Origin: Candidatus Heimdallarchaeota archaeon
GTDB taxonomy: Archaea; Asgardarchaeota; Heimdallarchaeia; JABLTI01
Assembly: GCA_019056785.1 (NCBI GenBank)
Contig: DXJV01000076.1
Location: 1 to 40,949, forward strand
Direction of reading: 5' to 3'
Length of the DNA: 40,949 nucleotides
In this document: one piece after another, positions 25,070 to 33,377 of the stretch
Layout: every line of letters begins with the position of its first letter
Numbering within the stretch: position 1 is the stretch's first letter
Notes under the pieces: model-generated
The model's database searches: none
What the model was told of the DNA's origin: nothing
Seen by the model: only the letters and a program-made list of their open reading frames with translations
Program-made: the position numbers and the translations under genes

Positions 25070-25444
25070 ATGTCAGAAGAAGAAACAGTCGAGGAACGAA
25101 TTTATACGATTCCCTTTTATCCCAAACTAAAGCTTTCAACAAGAAATAAACGAGCCCCTCGAGCAATACGAATAATGAAAGAATTTATCTATCGGCACAT
25201 GAAGGCCGAAGATATCATTATCGATTCGGAATTAAATGAATATATTTGGGCTCGAGGAATTCAAAAGCCCCCACGAAAAGTACGCGTACGAGCAATAAAA
25301 GACGAGGAAGGAATCGTCGAATTATATCTCGTCGAAAAGAAAGTTGCTACGGAAGCACGCGTCCCAGAAATTCGTCGCCGACCTGGGCGTGGAGAATTAC
25401 GTCCTCCCGAAGAAGAGGATATCGAAGAGGAAGAAGACGCTTAA
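25070..25444 (+). CDS. rpl31e: Ribosomal protein eL31 with acidic C-terminal extension
   Basis: 124 residues. Core eL31 motifs: ERIYTIPFYPKL, RAPRAIRIMKEFI and VRVRAIKDEEGIVELYLVEKK. About 30 residues past the normal end there is an Arg/Pro-rich stretch followed by a very acidic tail (EEEDIEEEEDA). Typical archaeal eL31 is about 80-90 residues, so the tail is an addition. It binds near the exit tunnel on the large subunit. ATG has aggtaag upstream; last gene of the operon. Confidence 0.96.
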   Translation: MSEEETVEERIYTIPFYPKLKLSTRNKRAPRAIRIMKEFIYRHMKAEDIIIDSELNEYIWARGIQKPPRKVRVRAIKDEEGIVELYLVEKKVATEARVPEIRRRPGRGELRPPEEEDIEEEEDA

Positions 25445-25612
25445 GTCTTTTTTCCATCGCTCCTTTTTTTCTTTCTTTCAATTTTCACAGTTAAAAGCGC
25501 CTTAACCATTTTTTGTGTCTCTTACTCATTTTTGAGTAAAACAAAAATCATTATTTAATTATGCTAATAAAGAAACTAGCTAAATGGACTTACGCATTTA
25601 CGGTTGATCTTT

Positions 25613-26425
25613 ATGAACTCGGCATCAAAAAATGAAAAAATAGACATTGAGGAAGTCGACCTAAGCAGACTTGAGGTTGAAGACGAGGAAGAAGAGGCTC
25701 CTCTCACTACTTTAAAAACAACGGAAAAGTTGCCTGAATTGAAAGAATATTCGGGAAAAAACATTGCTGTGCAGGTCGCCGCCGGAGCAATCTTGGGCTC
25801 GTTAAGTATTATTATCGGGTTCTCTTGGGATGCAATTGTAGAACGAATGGGCGGCTTTGGCCCTGCTTTCGCACCGGGGATGACCTGGATTGACTTCTTA
25901 GCCATTCCAATTTTGGTCGCTTTTCTCGTTTTTGGCCTTCTAAGTGGTTTCATTGCTGCAGTCATAGGCTGTGGTGCCATTGCCTTTTATCTTTCAGAAG
26001 CATTTGGTTGGTTAGCAATGATTCCAAAGTTCCTTGCAACAGCGTCGATGTTCTTCTTTCCATGGCTTGTCTTGAAAATAATGCATCGGCTTGCAAAACG
26101 AACTGAAAAGCAATTTTTCAAGAGGTTCCCCCTTTCTTCTGAAGCATTTAAACCGGTATTAAATTATGTTTTCCTAATGTTAATCGCTATTTTTAGTAGA
26201 GCAATTGTAATGTTTATAGCTAATGTGTTTGTAATAGCACCGGTTTATTTGTGGCTATATTCAAATAAAACACAGTTTTCCACTGTTTTTACCAACCCTG
26301 TGTACTTTCTTACAGTGGGAGGAGGGTATGCTTCTTGGAATCTTGTCCAGGGCGTTTTTGATGCGCTTATCTCCTATTTAATTGTCTATCCAACAAATCT
26401 CTATAAACAGTATGCCACCTGGTGA
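25613..26425 (+). CDS. Polytopic membrane protein, ECF S-component-like
   Basis: 270 residues from the ATG at 25613; a TTG three codons upstream is possible. The first ~45 residues are highly acidic and cytosolic. About six hydrophobic segments follow (roughly 50-70, 90-107, 109-126, 131-153, 180-213 as two, 228-260), with a glycine-rich region GFGPAFAPGM between the first two. Segment number and the small size suggest a substrate-binding S component of an ECF vitamin transporter, but no ECF ATPase or T component is nearby and the substrate is unknown. The acidic N-terminus is unusual for that family. Confidence 0.55.
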   Translation: MNSASKNEKIDIEEVDLSRLEVEDEEEEAPLTTLKTTEKLPELKEYSGKNIAVQVAAGAILGSLSIIIGFSWDAIVERMGGFGPAFAPGMTWIDFLAIPILVAFLVFGLLSGFIAAVIGCGAIAFYLSEAFGWLAMIPKFLATASMFFFPWLVLKIMHRLAKRTEKQFFKRFPLSSEAFKPVLNYVFLMLIAIFSRAIVMFIANVFVIAPVYLWLYSNKTQFSTVFTNPVYFLTVGGGYASWNLVQGVFDALISYLIVYPTNLYKQYATW

Positions 26426-26573
26426 GCATACCTTTCGCCCTTTTTTTCTCGCATTAATAAAATAAGAGCTTAAACTGAAAAATTCTTATAGTAGAACACA
26501 TAAGACTTTTTAGTTAGATTAAACTATGCTATATACTACCTATAATAATTCAAAATGTAGTGCGCATGCTGTA

Positions 26574-26623
26574 CCCTTAAATTAAGCTTGCGAACACCTC
26601 CAGTCAAAGCTTAATTTTTAGGG
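26574..26623 (+). ncRNA. Structured leader or small RNA before the RPC34-like gene
   Basis: An 11-bp perfect stem (26579-26589 with 26607-26617) encloses a 17-base loop containing acctcc, the complement of a SD sequence. Outside an internal mismatch, CCCT (26574-26577) pairs with AGGG (26620-26623), lengthening the hairpin. TATA-like sequence (ctatata) lies near 26528-26534, so the hairpin would fall at the start of the transcript, about 55 bases before the next ATG. A regulatory 5' leader or a separate small RNA is possible; T-runs for termination are weak. Confidence 0.4.
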
Positions 26624-26675
26624 CTTAAAATAAGAGAAATGAGTTTGTATCTGCTCAAAACGAAGGCCGTTTCCA

Positions 26676-27077
26676 ATGATCGCTATAACTAAAGAATTCA
26701 AACAACTGCTTCAAGAAATGTTCGAAAGTAGAGGTGTAACTGAGATTCCTGCAAATGAGCTCCTGGAGTTACTATCAATTACCTTTAAGGAATTGGAAGT
26801 CGTTTTAAAAGACGAGCAAATACGGGATAGTTACAAGTTTCTCCAAGCTAGCGATGGGACCTATTATGTCAGGCGATTTGTTCGCGCAAAATTAGAAGTG
26901 AAAAAAATGTCAAGCGATCACAAAATCCAATGGGATAACATCGGAGGATGCCCTTGTTTTACTTGCTATGAATTGGATAGGTGTGATATAGGAAATCCCA
27001 TCTCGTCGGTGGATTGTCCACTGTTCACACGCTGGTTATTTGCCGACGAAGAGGATGATGTGGAGGATAAAGACTAG
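26676..27077 (+). CDS. RPC34/RPC39-like Fe-S protein (Pol III subunit homologue)
   Basis: 133 residues. About 1-75 is a winged-helix-like domain (YKFLQASDGTYYVRRF). The C-terminal part has C94-x2-C97-x5-C103-x10-C114 and PLFTRWL, the same spacing and sequence pattern (CxxC...C...ISxxxC...W) as the C-terminus of eukaryotic RPC39/RPC34, where it holds a [4Fe-4S] cluster; an extra C92 precedes it. RPC34 orthologues are known in Crenarchaeota, Thaumarchaeota and Asgards. A role in transcription with RNA polymerase is expected. The tail is acidic. ATG has aagg about nine bases upstream. Confidence 0.82.
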   Translation: MIAITKEFKQLLQEMFESRGVTEIPANELLELLSITFKELEVVLKDEQIRDSYKFLQASDGTYYVRRFVRAKLEVKKMSSDHKIQWDNIGGCPCFTCYELDRCDIGNPISSVDCPLFTRWLFADEEDDVEDKD

Positions 27078-27216
27078 CCCCACTCAAATTGTCCTCCTTT
27101 TGGGCGGCATTAGAAACGTCTTTTCTACTGATGGATAAAAGTATTATTAAATCATTTTTCGTAAAACCTAGCTATAAGAGGTAATTACTAATCAGATGTA
27201 AAAGGAAGAAGTCGCA

Positions 27217-27873
27217 ATGAATTATCGCCAGAAAAGCCGAAAAAGAGAATTTTATTATAAAGAGGCAATCAAAGCTGGCTATCGTTCTCGTGCATCCTAT
27301 AAACTAATTCAACTCAATGAGAAATTCGCTCTTTTTAAAAGGGGAAATAGTGTCCTGGACATTGGCGCCGCTCCCGGCGGTTGGTCGCAAGTTGCAAGTC
27401 AACTCGTTTCTCCCGGCATAGTCTATGCCATTGACCTCGAGTATATAGAGCCCATTGAGGGGGTAATCACAATACGAGGAGATATCACTGCACCTGAAAC
27501 AAAGAAAAGATTGCGAACAATTATCTCTGAACCAGTGGATGTTGTTCTCTCAGATATAAGCCCAAAAGTTTCAGGTAATTGGAGCACAGACCATGCCCGG
27601 CAGATCTATCTCTCAGAAGAAGCTCTCCGGTTAGGCATTTCCGGCATTTTAAAGCAAGGGGGGAAGTTCGTCTGCAAATTGTTTATGGGTGATCTATTTG
27701 ATGCCTATATTGCAAATCTCAAGAAACTTTTCCAGGTAGTATATCAATTTAAACCGAAAGCTTCTCGTAAAAGCAGTGCAGAAATTTATGCCATTGCTAA
27801 GGGGCTTAAAAGTGGTCCCATTCGAAAGAAAAAACCAGCTCAAAACAAGCAAACAACCGGCGAAAAACAATGA
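27217..27873 (+). CDS. rlmE: RlmE/FtsJ-type rRNA 2'-O-methyltransferase
   Basis: 218 residues. It starts with the family's basic YRQKSRKREFYYKEAIKAGYRSRASYKLIQ (first catalytic Lys), then LDIGAAPGGWSQVA (SAM motif I), SDISPKVSGNW (catalytic Asp) and GGKFVCKLFMG (second Lys), ending SSAEIYAIAKG (Glu): the K-D-K-E tetrad is complete. RlmE methylates a uridine of 23S rRNA at the A-loop. The C-terminal tail is Lys-rich. Its stop overlaps the trm1 start (ATGA). Confidence 0.95.
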   Translation: MNYRQKSRKREFYYKEAIKAGYRSRASYKLIQLNEKFALFKRGNSVLDIGAAPGGWSQVASQLVSPGIVYAIDLEYIEPIEGVITIRGDITAPETKKRLRTIISEPVDVVLSDISPKVSGNWSTDHARQIYLSEEALRLGISGILKQGGKFVCKLFMGDLFDAYIANLKKLFQVVYQFKPKASRKSSAEIYAIAKGLKSGPIRKKKPAQNKQTTGEKQ

Positions 27874-29090
27874 TAAACTATCCACTTGCCTTGGTAAAAG
27901 AGGGAATAACACCTGTACTGGTACCAGATGTGGACGCCATTAAAAAGCCAACCACCACTTTCGCCCCCAAAGATGCCCCGGTTTTTTATAATAAAGAAAT
28001 GGAATTAAATCGTGATTTCGCGCTAGCATGCTTGCGAGCCTATTTAAAATCCCAACAAGCAACCAGATTTCGTTATTGTGAACCAATGGCAGGCACGGGA
28101 ATTCGGTCTTTACGAGTGGCAAATGAAGTGCCAGGCGGAAAGGTACTCATAAATGATATCAATCCCTTTGCTTTTGCATTAATAAAAAAGAATGTTCGAC
28201 GGTTAAAACTCCGACAGCGAGTTTCTGTTTGTCGGAAAGAGGCTAATACTCTTTTATTAGAATTTGCTTCAAGAGGGCGTGGTTTTCAAGTCATAGATTT
28301 GGACCCATTTGGCTCACCGGCACCCTTCCTCGACGCAGTTGCACAAGCAATAGAAAAAAAAGGTCTTTTAGCTATCACTTCAACAGACATGGCTACAAAA
28401 TGTGGTGTGTATCCACAAGCATGTGTGAGAAAATATGCTTCTCGGCCCATTCATTCATCGATTGGGCATGAACTGGCAGTGAGGATTTTACTTGGAAGTA
28501 CCATTACGGCACTTGCAAGACATGGCAAAACAGGTGTGCCTTTTTTTGTTCATAGCACTGCACACTACATCAGAATATATGTGCTCGTTGAAAAGAGCAT
28601 TACAAAAGCAAAGGAAGCCATGGGAGAACTGGGGTTTGTTTCACATTGCCCACAATGTTTTGCAATTGAAAGTAGAAAAGGGATAGTGAACTCTCTCAAG
28701 ACGACATGCCCAAATTGCTCTGCGCGCCGGCTAATTGGCGGGCCTTTGTGGCTGGGAAAACTTTTTCATGAAGAATTTCTCACATTCCTAGAAAAAGAGC
28801 TCATATCCTCTAATTCCGTTTACGGTTCCATTAAGAAAATGAAGAAGATGTTTTCTTTAATACAGGACGAAGCGCAAGCAAATGCTTCTCTACAAGCGTT
28901 GATAGGTTATTATGATATCCATCAAATAAGTGACAAGTTAAATGTTCCATCACCAGCATTGAAAGTCGTAACTACAGCGCTACAAAAAGCAGGCTATATA
29001 GCCACACGAACGCACTTCCGTTTGAATGCCATTAAAACGGATGCGCCTGTAAATAAAATCGTGAGCACAATAAAGGATGCGACAAAGTAA
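27870..29090 (+). CDS. trm1: tRNA (guanine-N2)-dimethyltransferase Trm1
   Basis: 406 residues. Motifs: EPMAGTGIRSLRVANE (SAM), LINDINPFAF, DLDPFGSPAPFLDAV (catalytic) and STDMATKCGV. A zinc site, CPQC and CPNC about 30 residues apart, lies in the C-terminal domain. The enzyme makes m2,2G26 in tRNA. Four-base overlap with rlmE indicates translational coupling. The ATG at 27870 has a following normal N-terminus for the family. Confidence 0.96.
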   Translation: MINYPLALVKEGITPVLVPDVDAIKKPTTTFAPKDAPVFYNKEMELNRDFALACLRAYLKSQQATRFRYCEPMAGTGIRSLRVANEVPGGKVLINDINPFAFALIKKNVRRLKLRQRVSVCRKEANTLLLEFASRGRGFQVIDLDPFGSPAPFLDAVAQAIEKKGLLAITSTDMATKCGVYPQACVRKYASRPIHSSIGHELAVRILLGSTITALARHGKTGVPFFVHSTAHYIRIYVLVEKSITKAKEAMGELGFVSHCPQCFAIESRKGIVNSLKTTCPNCSARRLIGGPLWLGKLFHEEFLTFLEKELISSNSVYGSIKKMKKMFSLIQDEAQANASLQALIGYYDIHQISDKLNVPSPALKVVTTALQKAGYIATRTHFRLNAIKTDAPVNKIVSTIKDATK

Positions 29091-29146
29091 GTGATTCTTT
29101 AGGAAAGATTTTTCTTTCTAAAAAAGAACGAATTAATACGACAGAG

Positions 29147-29815
29147 ATGATTTTTGCAGGTGTGGATGAAGCAGGAAGAGGTCCTGTTCTGGGGCCGTTG
29201 GTTGTTGCTGGTGTTGTTTTAAATAAAAGAGACCTGGACGATTTAGTAGATCTTGGTTTAACCGACTCAAAACTATTGTCGAGAGCAAAAAGAGAAGAAT
29301 TATATGCTGAAATAATGAAGCGAGCTATAGACCACAAAGTAATCATCCTCCCGGCAGAATTCATTGATACTAATAGACAAACAACTACAAATCTCAATAA
29401 AATCGAATTTAATGCTGCAGTAGAGATTCTAAATAGTTTGAACAACTGGAATCAGGCTTATGTTGATGCCTTTGACCGGAACGCCAAGCGATTACAATTT
29501 GTTTTAAGTAATACTATTCAACATGAGGTTGTTGCTGAGCATTTTGCGGACCGGAATTATCCTGTTGTATCTGCAGCATCGATAATTGCTAAAGTCATAC
29601 GCGACAGGGAGATAGACAAATTACATGAAGAATTTGGAGTCGATTTTGGTTCGGGCTATCCCCATGACCCCAAAACAAGTAAATTCCTTGAAACTTATTA
29701 TTCGACGCATAAAGAATTGCCAATGATCGCAAGGAAAAGCTGGAATACTGCCAAAAAACTTGTCGAGGCACATGAACAAAAACAGTTGGATGAGTTTTTT
29801 TCAGGAGAAGGCTGA
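29147..29815 (+). CDS. rnhB: Ribonuclease HII
   Basis: 222 residues. It begins MIFAGVDEAGRGPVLGPLVVAG, which holds the first Asp-Glu pair, continues TDSKLLSRAKREELY, then VDAFD and the VSAASIIAKVIRDREIDKL region. GSGYPHDPKT completes the type 2 RNase H pattern. The C-terminus LDEFFSG resembles a PCNA-interacting (PIP) box. It removes ribonucleotides and RNA primers from DNA. It follows trm1 by 56 bases. Confidence 0.96.
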   Translation: MIFAGVDEAGRGPVLGPLVVAGVVLNKRDLDDLVDLGLTDSKLLSRAKREELYAEIMKRAIDHKVIILPAEFIDTNRQTTTNLNKIEFNAAVEILNSLNNWNQAYVDAFDRNAKRLQFVLSNTIQHEVVAEHFADRNYPVVSAASIIAKVIRDREIDKLHEEFGVDFGSGYPHDPKTSKFLETYYSTHKELPMIARKSWNTAKKLVEAHEQKQLDEFFSGEG

Positions 29816-29823
29816 AAAGGGCG

Positions 29824-30807
29824 TTAAGCTGTTTTTTTACTTTTCTTCTTTTTCTTGAGAAGCTCATCAATAGAAAGAATTGGCACACCATCAACATTTA
29901 GTTTGTTTGGTGTATCACTTGAACCGATAATGAGTAAGGGGTCCACTTCGGCGATCTTTGAGATATTGTAGGTAACTCGCACTTTTTTAACAACATCTTC
30001 CTTTGTTGGTTCTTCAGAAATCCCGGTAACTGTAGTTGTACTTTTATCTCCTTTTTCTGTGTCAAGGCAGCGAGCCAAAACGCGGATGGGGATTTTTTTC
30101 GTCCAGAGCTGGTCGGTCAACCCCAACGTATCGAAATGCTCTTTTACTTCACGTTCAATATCGCTTTTTGGTCTATTATTAAGTGACGTTGGTGTGGTGA
30201 GTGAGCCGATGCGTTTCATATCTTCAAAGAGATTAATGGCGATAGTCAATGGCTCATCGAGGATTTCCTCTATTTTTAATGCTGTCTCCAGAGAAACGTC
30301 TACAGTACCATGTTCATACTCGTAAATAGTTCGCTTTGAAACACCAATTTCCTGGGCAAGATTACCCATACTATAATTTTTCGCAAGTCTTTTCTCTTTA
30401 AGTAAGGCGCCATCAAATTTAACTTTGAAACCTCCCCTACAAGCATAAATAAGAGGGGGAAGATGATTGATTAAAAGATTATGAAGTGTAGCAACAGAAA
30501 CAGCTGGGATTTCATAGCGAGTGTAAACAACACCATCCTCTATATCGACGTTGTTCCGGATACGTTTGCCGACAATTAGGGGGAACCCTTCTAACATTAT
30601 GGAGAGTTTTCGAAGCTCAAACGTTTGTTCTTCGCGAAGGCTATCGATATTGAGGACAATTTTGATCAAAAGGAGGAGGTTTTGTTTCTTGGCGACAAGG
30701 TCAAAGCACCCGCCAAATCCAAGTAAAGGGGTAGATAATTGGAATTGCGAATTTTCAAGAATGGAAGTAATTTCCTGATAGAACTGTTGTAGTTCTTCGT
30801 TGATCAT
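29824..30807 (-). CDS. Archaeal XRE-family HTH regulator with N-terminal nuclease-like fold
   Basis: 327 residues from the ATG at 30807, chosen because a G-rich stretch (gggggttgg) lies upstream and the additional upstream codons look non-coding. About 1-115 has the alpha/beta pattern GFGGCFDLVAKKQNLLLLIKIVLN, as in the MJ0164-type conserved archaeal family; the segment resembles a restriction-endonuclease-like fold. An XRE helix-turn-helix follows at about 137-195 (LAKNYSMGNLAQEIGVSKRTIYEYE). The C-terminal part is mixed, ending in a Lys-rich tail. DNA binding is likely; target unknown. The stop is a few bases from that of rnhB. Confidence 0.85.
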   Translation of the reverse strand: MINEELQQFYQEITSILENSQFQLSTPLLGFGGCFDLVAKKQNLLLLIKIVLNIDSLREEQTFELRKLSIMLEGFPLIVGKRIRNNVDIEDGVVYTRYEIPAVSVATLHNLLINHLPPLIYACRGGFKVKFDGALLKEKRLAKNYSMGNLAQEIGVSKRTIYEYEHGTVDVSLETALKIEEILDEPLTIAINLFEDMKRIGSLTTPTSLNNRPKSDIEREVKEHFDTLGLTDQLWTKKIPIRVLARCLDTEKGDKSTTTVTGISEEPTKEDVVKKVRVTYNISKIAEVDPLLIIGSSDTPNKLNVDGVPILSIDELLKKKKKSKKTA

Positions 30808-30962
30808 TAACCAACCCCCAAAAACTGAAAGTATTTGGAGCAACCTGTACTTAAAATTACTAAGATAAAAAAGCACTCCTAAACCTTAAATGTCTTATTA
30901 TCCATACGTTTCTTGTTGGGAAAGAAAGTACATTTTTAAGAGGAAAAACAAACAAAAAACGA

Positions 30963-31955
30963 TTATTTTTTCTCTCTTTTAATAATAAGTTTGAGAGGTT
31001 TGGCAAGCCGGTCATCCATTATGAAAATTTTACTCCCTTCTTTGAGGTTCTTCTTATTGATGATGAGCTCCTTATCAAGAATGACCCCGCGCAACATTAT
31101 CCGCGGCTCAGCCAATCCAAAGGCATAAGCAATGCGAGTGGAAAGGTCGCTAATTTTTTCCCCGTCTTCAACAGTTATTGTTGCCTCTTTAAGCGAGTAA
31201 AATTCGCCGCAGACAGGGCAATTGTATTTTCGTTCTAATTTAATTACGGTAGTTGTGTTTGTCATCCCATCGTAAAAAAGATAGTTATCAAGTGGGGTAC
31301 CTAATTCCATTAAATGTTTCAAGCATTCTTGGCTAATAATCCCCCCAATAATCATTGAAAGGGTAGCAACTGCCGGGAGGGGGGCTTCAGGTTTCTTTGG
31401 TAAATGTTTTCTCTTTTCGCCAATAGGGCTGCAGGCTTGGCTCAACTTCTCCTGAGGGACCAAGGGCTGGCATTCAAAACAAGGAGTTTCATAGGGAATA
31501 ATGCGCTGCACATGCCCCATAAAGCCATACATACCACCGGTAATAAGTGGCTTATTAAGGTCAACGCAAAGAGAGTTGAGCCATCGACGAGCATCAAAAG
31601 AGTCAAGCCCAGCAGTAATGATATCACATTCTTCATAAACGGAGCGCTTTATGTTCTCGAGTTTAGTGGGCATGGAAACAATTTCTATTTCATTATTCAT
31701 TTGTCGCAATTTACGAGCTGCAACTTCTGCCTTGTACTTTCGAACGTCACGCTTCCGGAAAAGGAACTGGCGATTGAGGTTAGAAACTTCGACGGTGTCC
31801 ATATCTACTAAAATTAATTTGCCAACACCACTTAAAGTGAGATTAGTGGCAATAAAAGAGCCAAGGGCACCAACTCCTGCAACAAGAACGGTTGCATCGC
31901 GAAGTTTTTCTTGGTTCCATCCATCAATTCTTAATTGCCGATCATACCTCGACAA
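30963..31955 (-). CDS. E1-like ubiquitin-activating enzyme with C-terminal ubiquitin-fold domain
   Basis: 330 residues. The TTG start fits because RYDRQLRIDGWNQ is the standard N-terminus of the ThiF/MoeB/E1 fold. Adenylation motifs: GVGALGS (27-33), DMDTVEVSNLNRQFLF (51-66), the AGLDSF Asp (118). Zinc ligands: C159, C162, C246, C249. A Cys at 175 (QACSPIG) lies about 13 residues after the second zinc Cys, at the place of the catalytic cysteine of Uba3/Uba2. About 256-330 resembles the ubiquitin-fold domain of Uba3, with a grasp-like pattern ending DDRLAKPLKLIIK, an E2-binding element in eukaryotes. MoeB/ThiF enzymes normally lack this. Activation of a ubiquitin-like protein is expected. No E2 or modifier is adjacent. 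Confidence 0.85.
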   Translation of the reverse strand: MSRYDRQLRIDGWNQEKLRDATVLVAGVGALGSFIATNLTLSGVGKLILVDMDTVEVSNLNRQFLFRKRDVRKYKAEVAARKLRQMNNEIEIVSMPTKLENIKRSVYEECDIITAGLDSFDARRWLNSLCVDLNKPLITGGMYGFMGHVQRIIPYETPCFECQPLVPQEKLSQACSPIGEKRKHLPKKPEAPLPAVATLSMIIGGIISQECLKHLMELGTPLDNYLFYDGMTNTTTVIKLERKYNCPVCGEFYSLKEATITVEDGEKISDLSTRIAYAFGLAEPRIMLRGVILDKELIINKKNLKEGSKIFIMDDRLAKPLKLIIKREKK

Positions 31956-32029
31956 AAGTCAACCACACTCGCATTTAGCTTCTTTATCAGATAAGGAGAT
32001 TTACTAACACATAAAACCTTTGTGTTTAA

Positions 32030-32167
32030 ATGCAATTTCCCCAAGAAAAGCCATATCCCTCCCTCCCAAAGGGTTCGGAACCTTTAGTTCGAGAAAGGCA
32101 TCGCAAAGCAGTCGTTGGAATTGCCCCACTTGAACCTCATTATTTTCAAATAGTCTCAAAGCAATGA
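32030..32167 (+). CDS. 45-residue protein, possibly leaderless
   Basis: A small ORF in the gap between the E1-like gene and the SPFH gene, reading MQFPQEKPYPSLPKGSEP at its start and ending EPHYFQIVSKQ. It is not listed by ordinary ORF criteria. The codon content looks protein-like, with Pro-rich N-terminus and basic middle (RERHRKAVVG). There is no SD; a TATA-like acataaaa at about 32010-32017 suits leaderless transcription. No family was recognised. Real expression is uncertain. Confidence 0.45.
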   Translation: MQFPQEKPYPSLPKGSEPLVRERHRKAVVGIAPLEPHYFQIVSKQ

Positions 32168-32256
32168 TTTTTATAGGTAATGGGATTCAAAATAAGACAG
32201 AAATACCAATAAAAGGTATAAAAGTTAAATTTTGATAACTACAGGTGTACAATACT

Positions 32257-33237
32257 ATGCCAGAAGTTTATGAATGGATGGGCGCACGCCCAGGCGATAT
32301 TGTCTACCGACACCCCGACGATCGAATTGTTTGGGGGTCGCAGATAATTGTAAAACAAAATCAAGCGGCAATTCTCTTCAAAGAAGGGAAAGCGTATGAT
32401 GTTCTTGGTCCGGGAAGACATTTTATCACAACAAAAAATCTCCCGTTGATTACCAAGTTCCTTTCACGAATTGTTGGCTATGACCGTTCTCCTTTTAATG
32501 CTGAAGTGATTTTCGTCAGTACCAGCGACTTCAAAGGAAAGTTCGGTGGAAGAAGTCAAACAACCGATCTTGCTCCGCTCCAATTTCATGGAGAATACTA
32601 TTGGGAAGTCAAAGATCCAAGCGCTTTTGTTATGGAGATTGTAGGCAACCAAAAAATCTACAATTCGCAAGCAGCATCTGAATATCTACGAGGATTCTTC
32701 ATTCAAACATCTATTGATCAGCTTTCACATTATCCCCTTGTGAAAGTCATGCGAGAATTAGATGAAGTTAGCGAAGAAATAGAAAAGAATATCGTCCCCC
32801 AATTGATGCGTTGGGGTATAAATCTAATCGATTTGAAATATCTTGGTGTTGATACAACACAGGAATATCGAGACCGCCTTTTCTGGATGCAATCGGGCGT
32901 CTCTGCAGACAAACTTATCACTCTTAAAACCGTGGAAAAATCAACAGAGCATCTCGGGAAATCTCCAGGTGCGGGGTTCGGAGCTGGAATGGTTCTTTTG
33001 CCAGAATTGATGCGACAGGCAGAACAAACACGTTCTCGGGGAACAGCCGACAAAGAAGCGATTATTACTTGCCCCAATTGTGGTGCACATACCTCCCCAG
33101 CAGCGAAATTCTGTCCAAACTGTGGAACGCAAATGGGTGTAAGCCCGAAAAAGGCACAAAAGTTCTGTCCAAATTGTGGCGATAAAATCGACCCTGGCGA
33201 GAAATTCTGCTCAGCTTGTGGAATGAAATTAGTTTAA
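32257..33237 (+). CDS. SPFH-like protein with two C-terminal zinc ribbons
   Basis: 326 residues from the ATG at 32257, with aggtg nine bases upstream. About 1-225 matches the SPFH-type pattern of virion-core-like/YdjI-like proteins: SQIIVKQNQAAILFKEGKAYDVLGPGRH, PLQFHGEYYWEVKDPSAFV, WGINLIDLKYLGVD. The last ~60 residues have two zinc ribbons, CPNCG...CPNCG and CPNCG...CSACG. SPFH proteins assemble on membranes. No transmembrane segment is visible. Function in archaea unknown. A strong terminator follows. Confidence 0.8.
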   Translation: MPEVYEWMGARPGDIVYRHPDDRIVWGSQIIVKQNQAAILFKEGKAYDVLGPGRHFITTKNLPLITKFLSRIVGYDRSPFNAEVIFVSTSDFKGKFGGRSQTTDLAPLQFHGEYYWEVKDPSAFVMEIVGNQKIYNSQAASEYLRGFFIQTSIDQLSHYPLVKVMRELDEVSEEIEKNIVPQLMRWGINLIDLKYLGVDTTQEYRDRLFWMQSGVSADKLITLKTVEKSTEHLGKSPGAGFGAGMVLLPELMRQAEQTRSRGTADKEAIITCPNCGAHTSPAAKFCPNCGTQMGVSPKKAQKFCPNCGDKIDPGEKFCSACGMKLV

Positions 33238-33252
33238 AAGTGATATTTTTTC

Positions 33253-33280
33253 CATCAAGATTTTCTCTTGATGTTTTTTT
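33253..33280 (+). terminator. Intrinsic terminator after the SPFH gene
   Basis: A perfect 7-bp stem CATCAAG (33253-33259) / CTTGATG (33267-33273) with a 7-base loop runs directly into T7 (33274-33280) and further T-rich sequence, 15 bases past the stop. It is the clearest terminator in the window. Confidence 0.75.
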
Positions 33281-33377
33281 CTTCTTTTTTCCTTTTCCCT
33301 AAAACCAATAAATTCGAAATATCTTTATTGTTGCTTTGGTTATTGAAACCGAAAATCATTTCTGAAGTTGTAAATAA

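Noticed and set aside
32060..32100. Possible tRNA T-arm (aaggg TTCGGAA ccttt)
   Set aside because: A 5-bp stem and 7-base loop resemble a T-arm, but the loop lacks the invariant A58, no acceptor or D-arm pairs with it, and the region reads as a small ORF instead.
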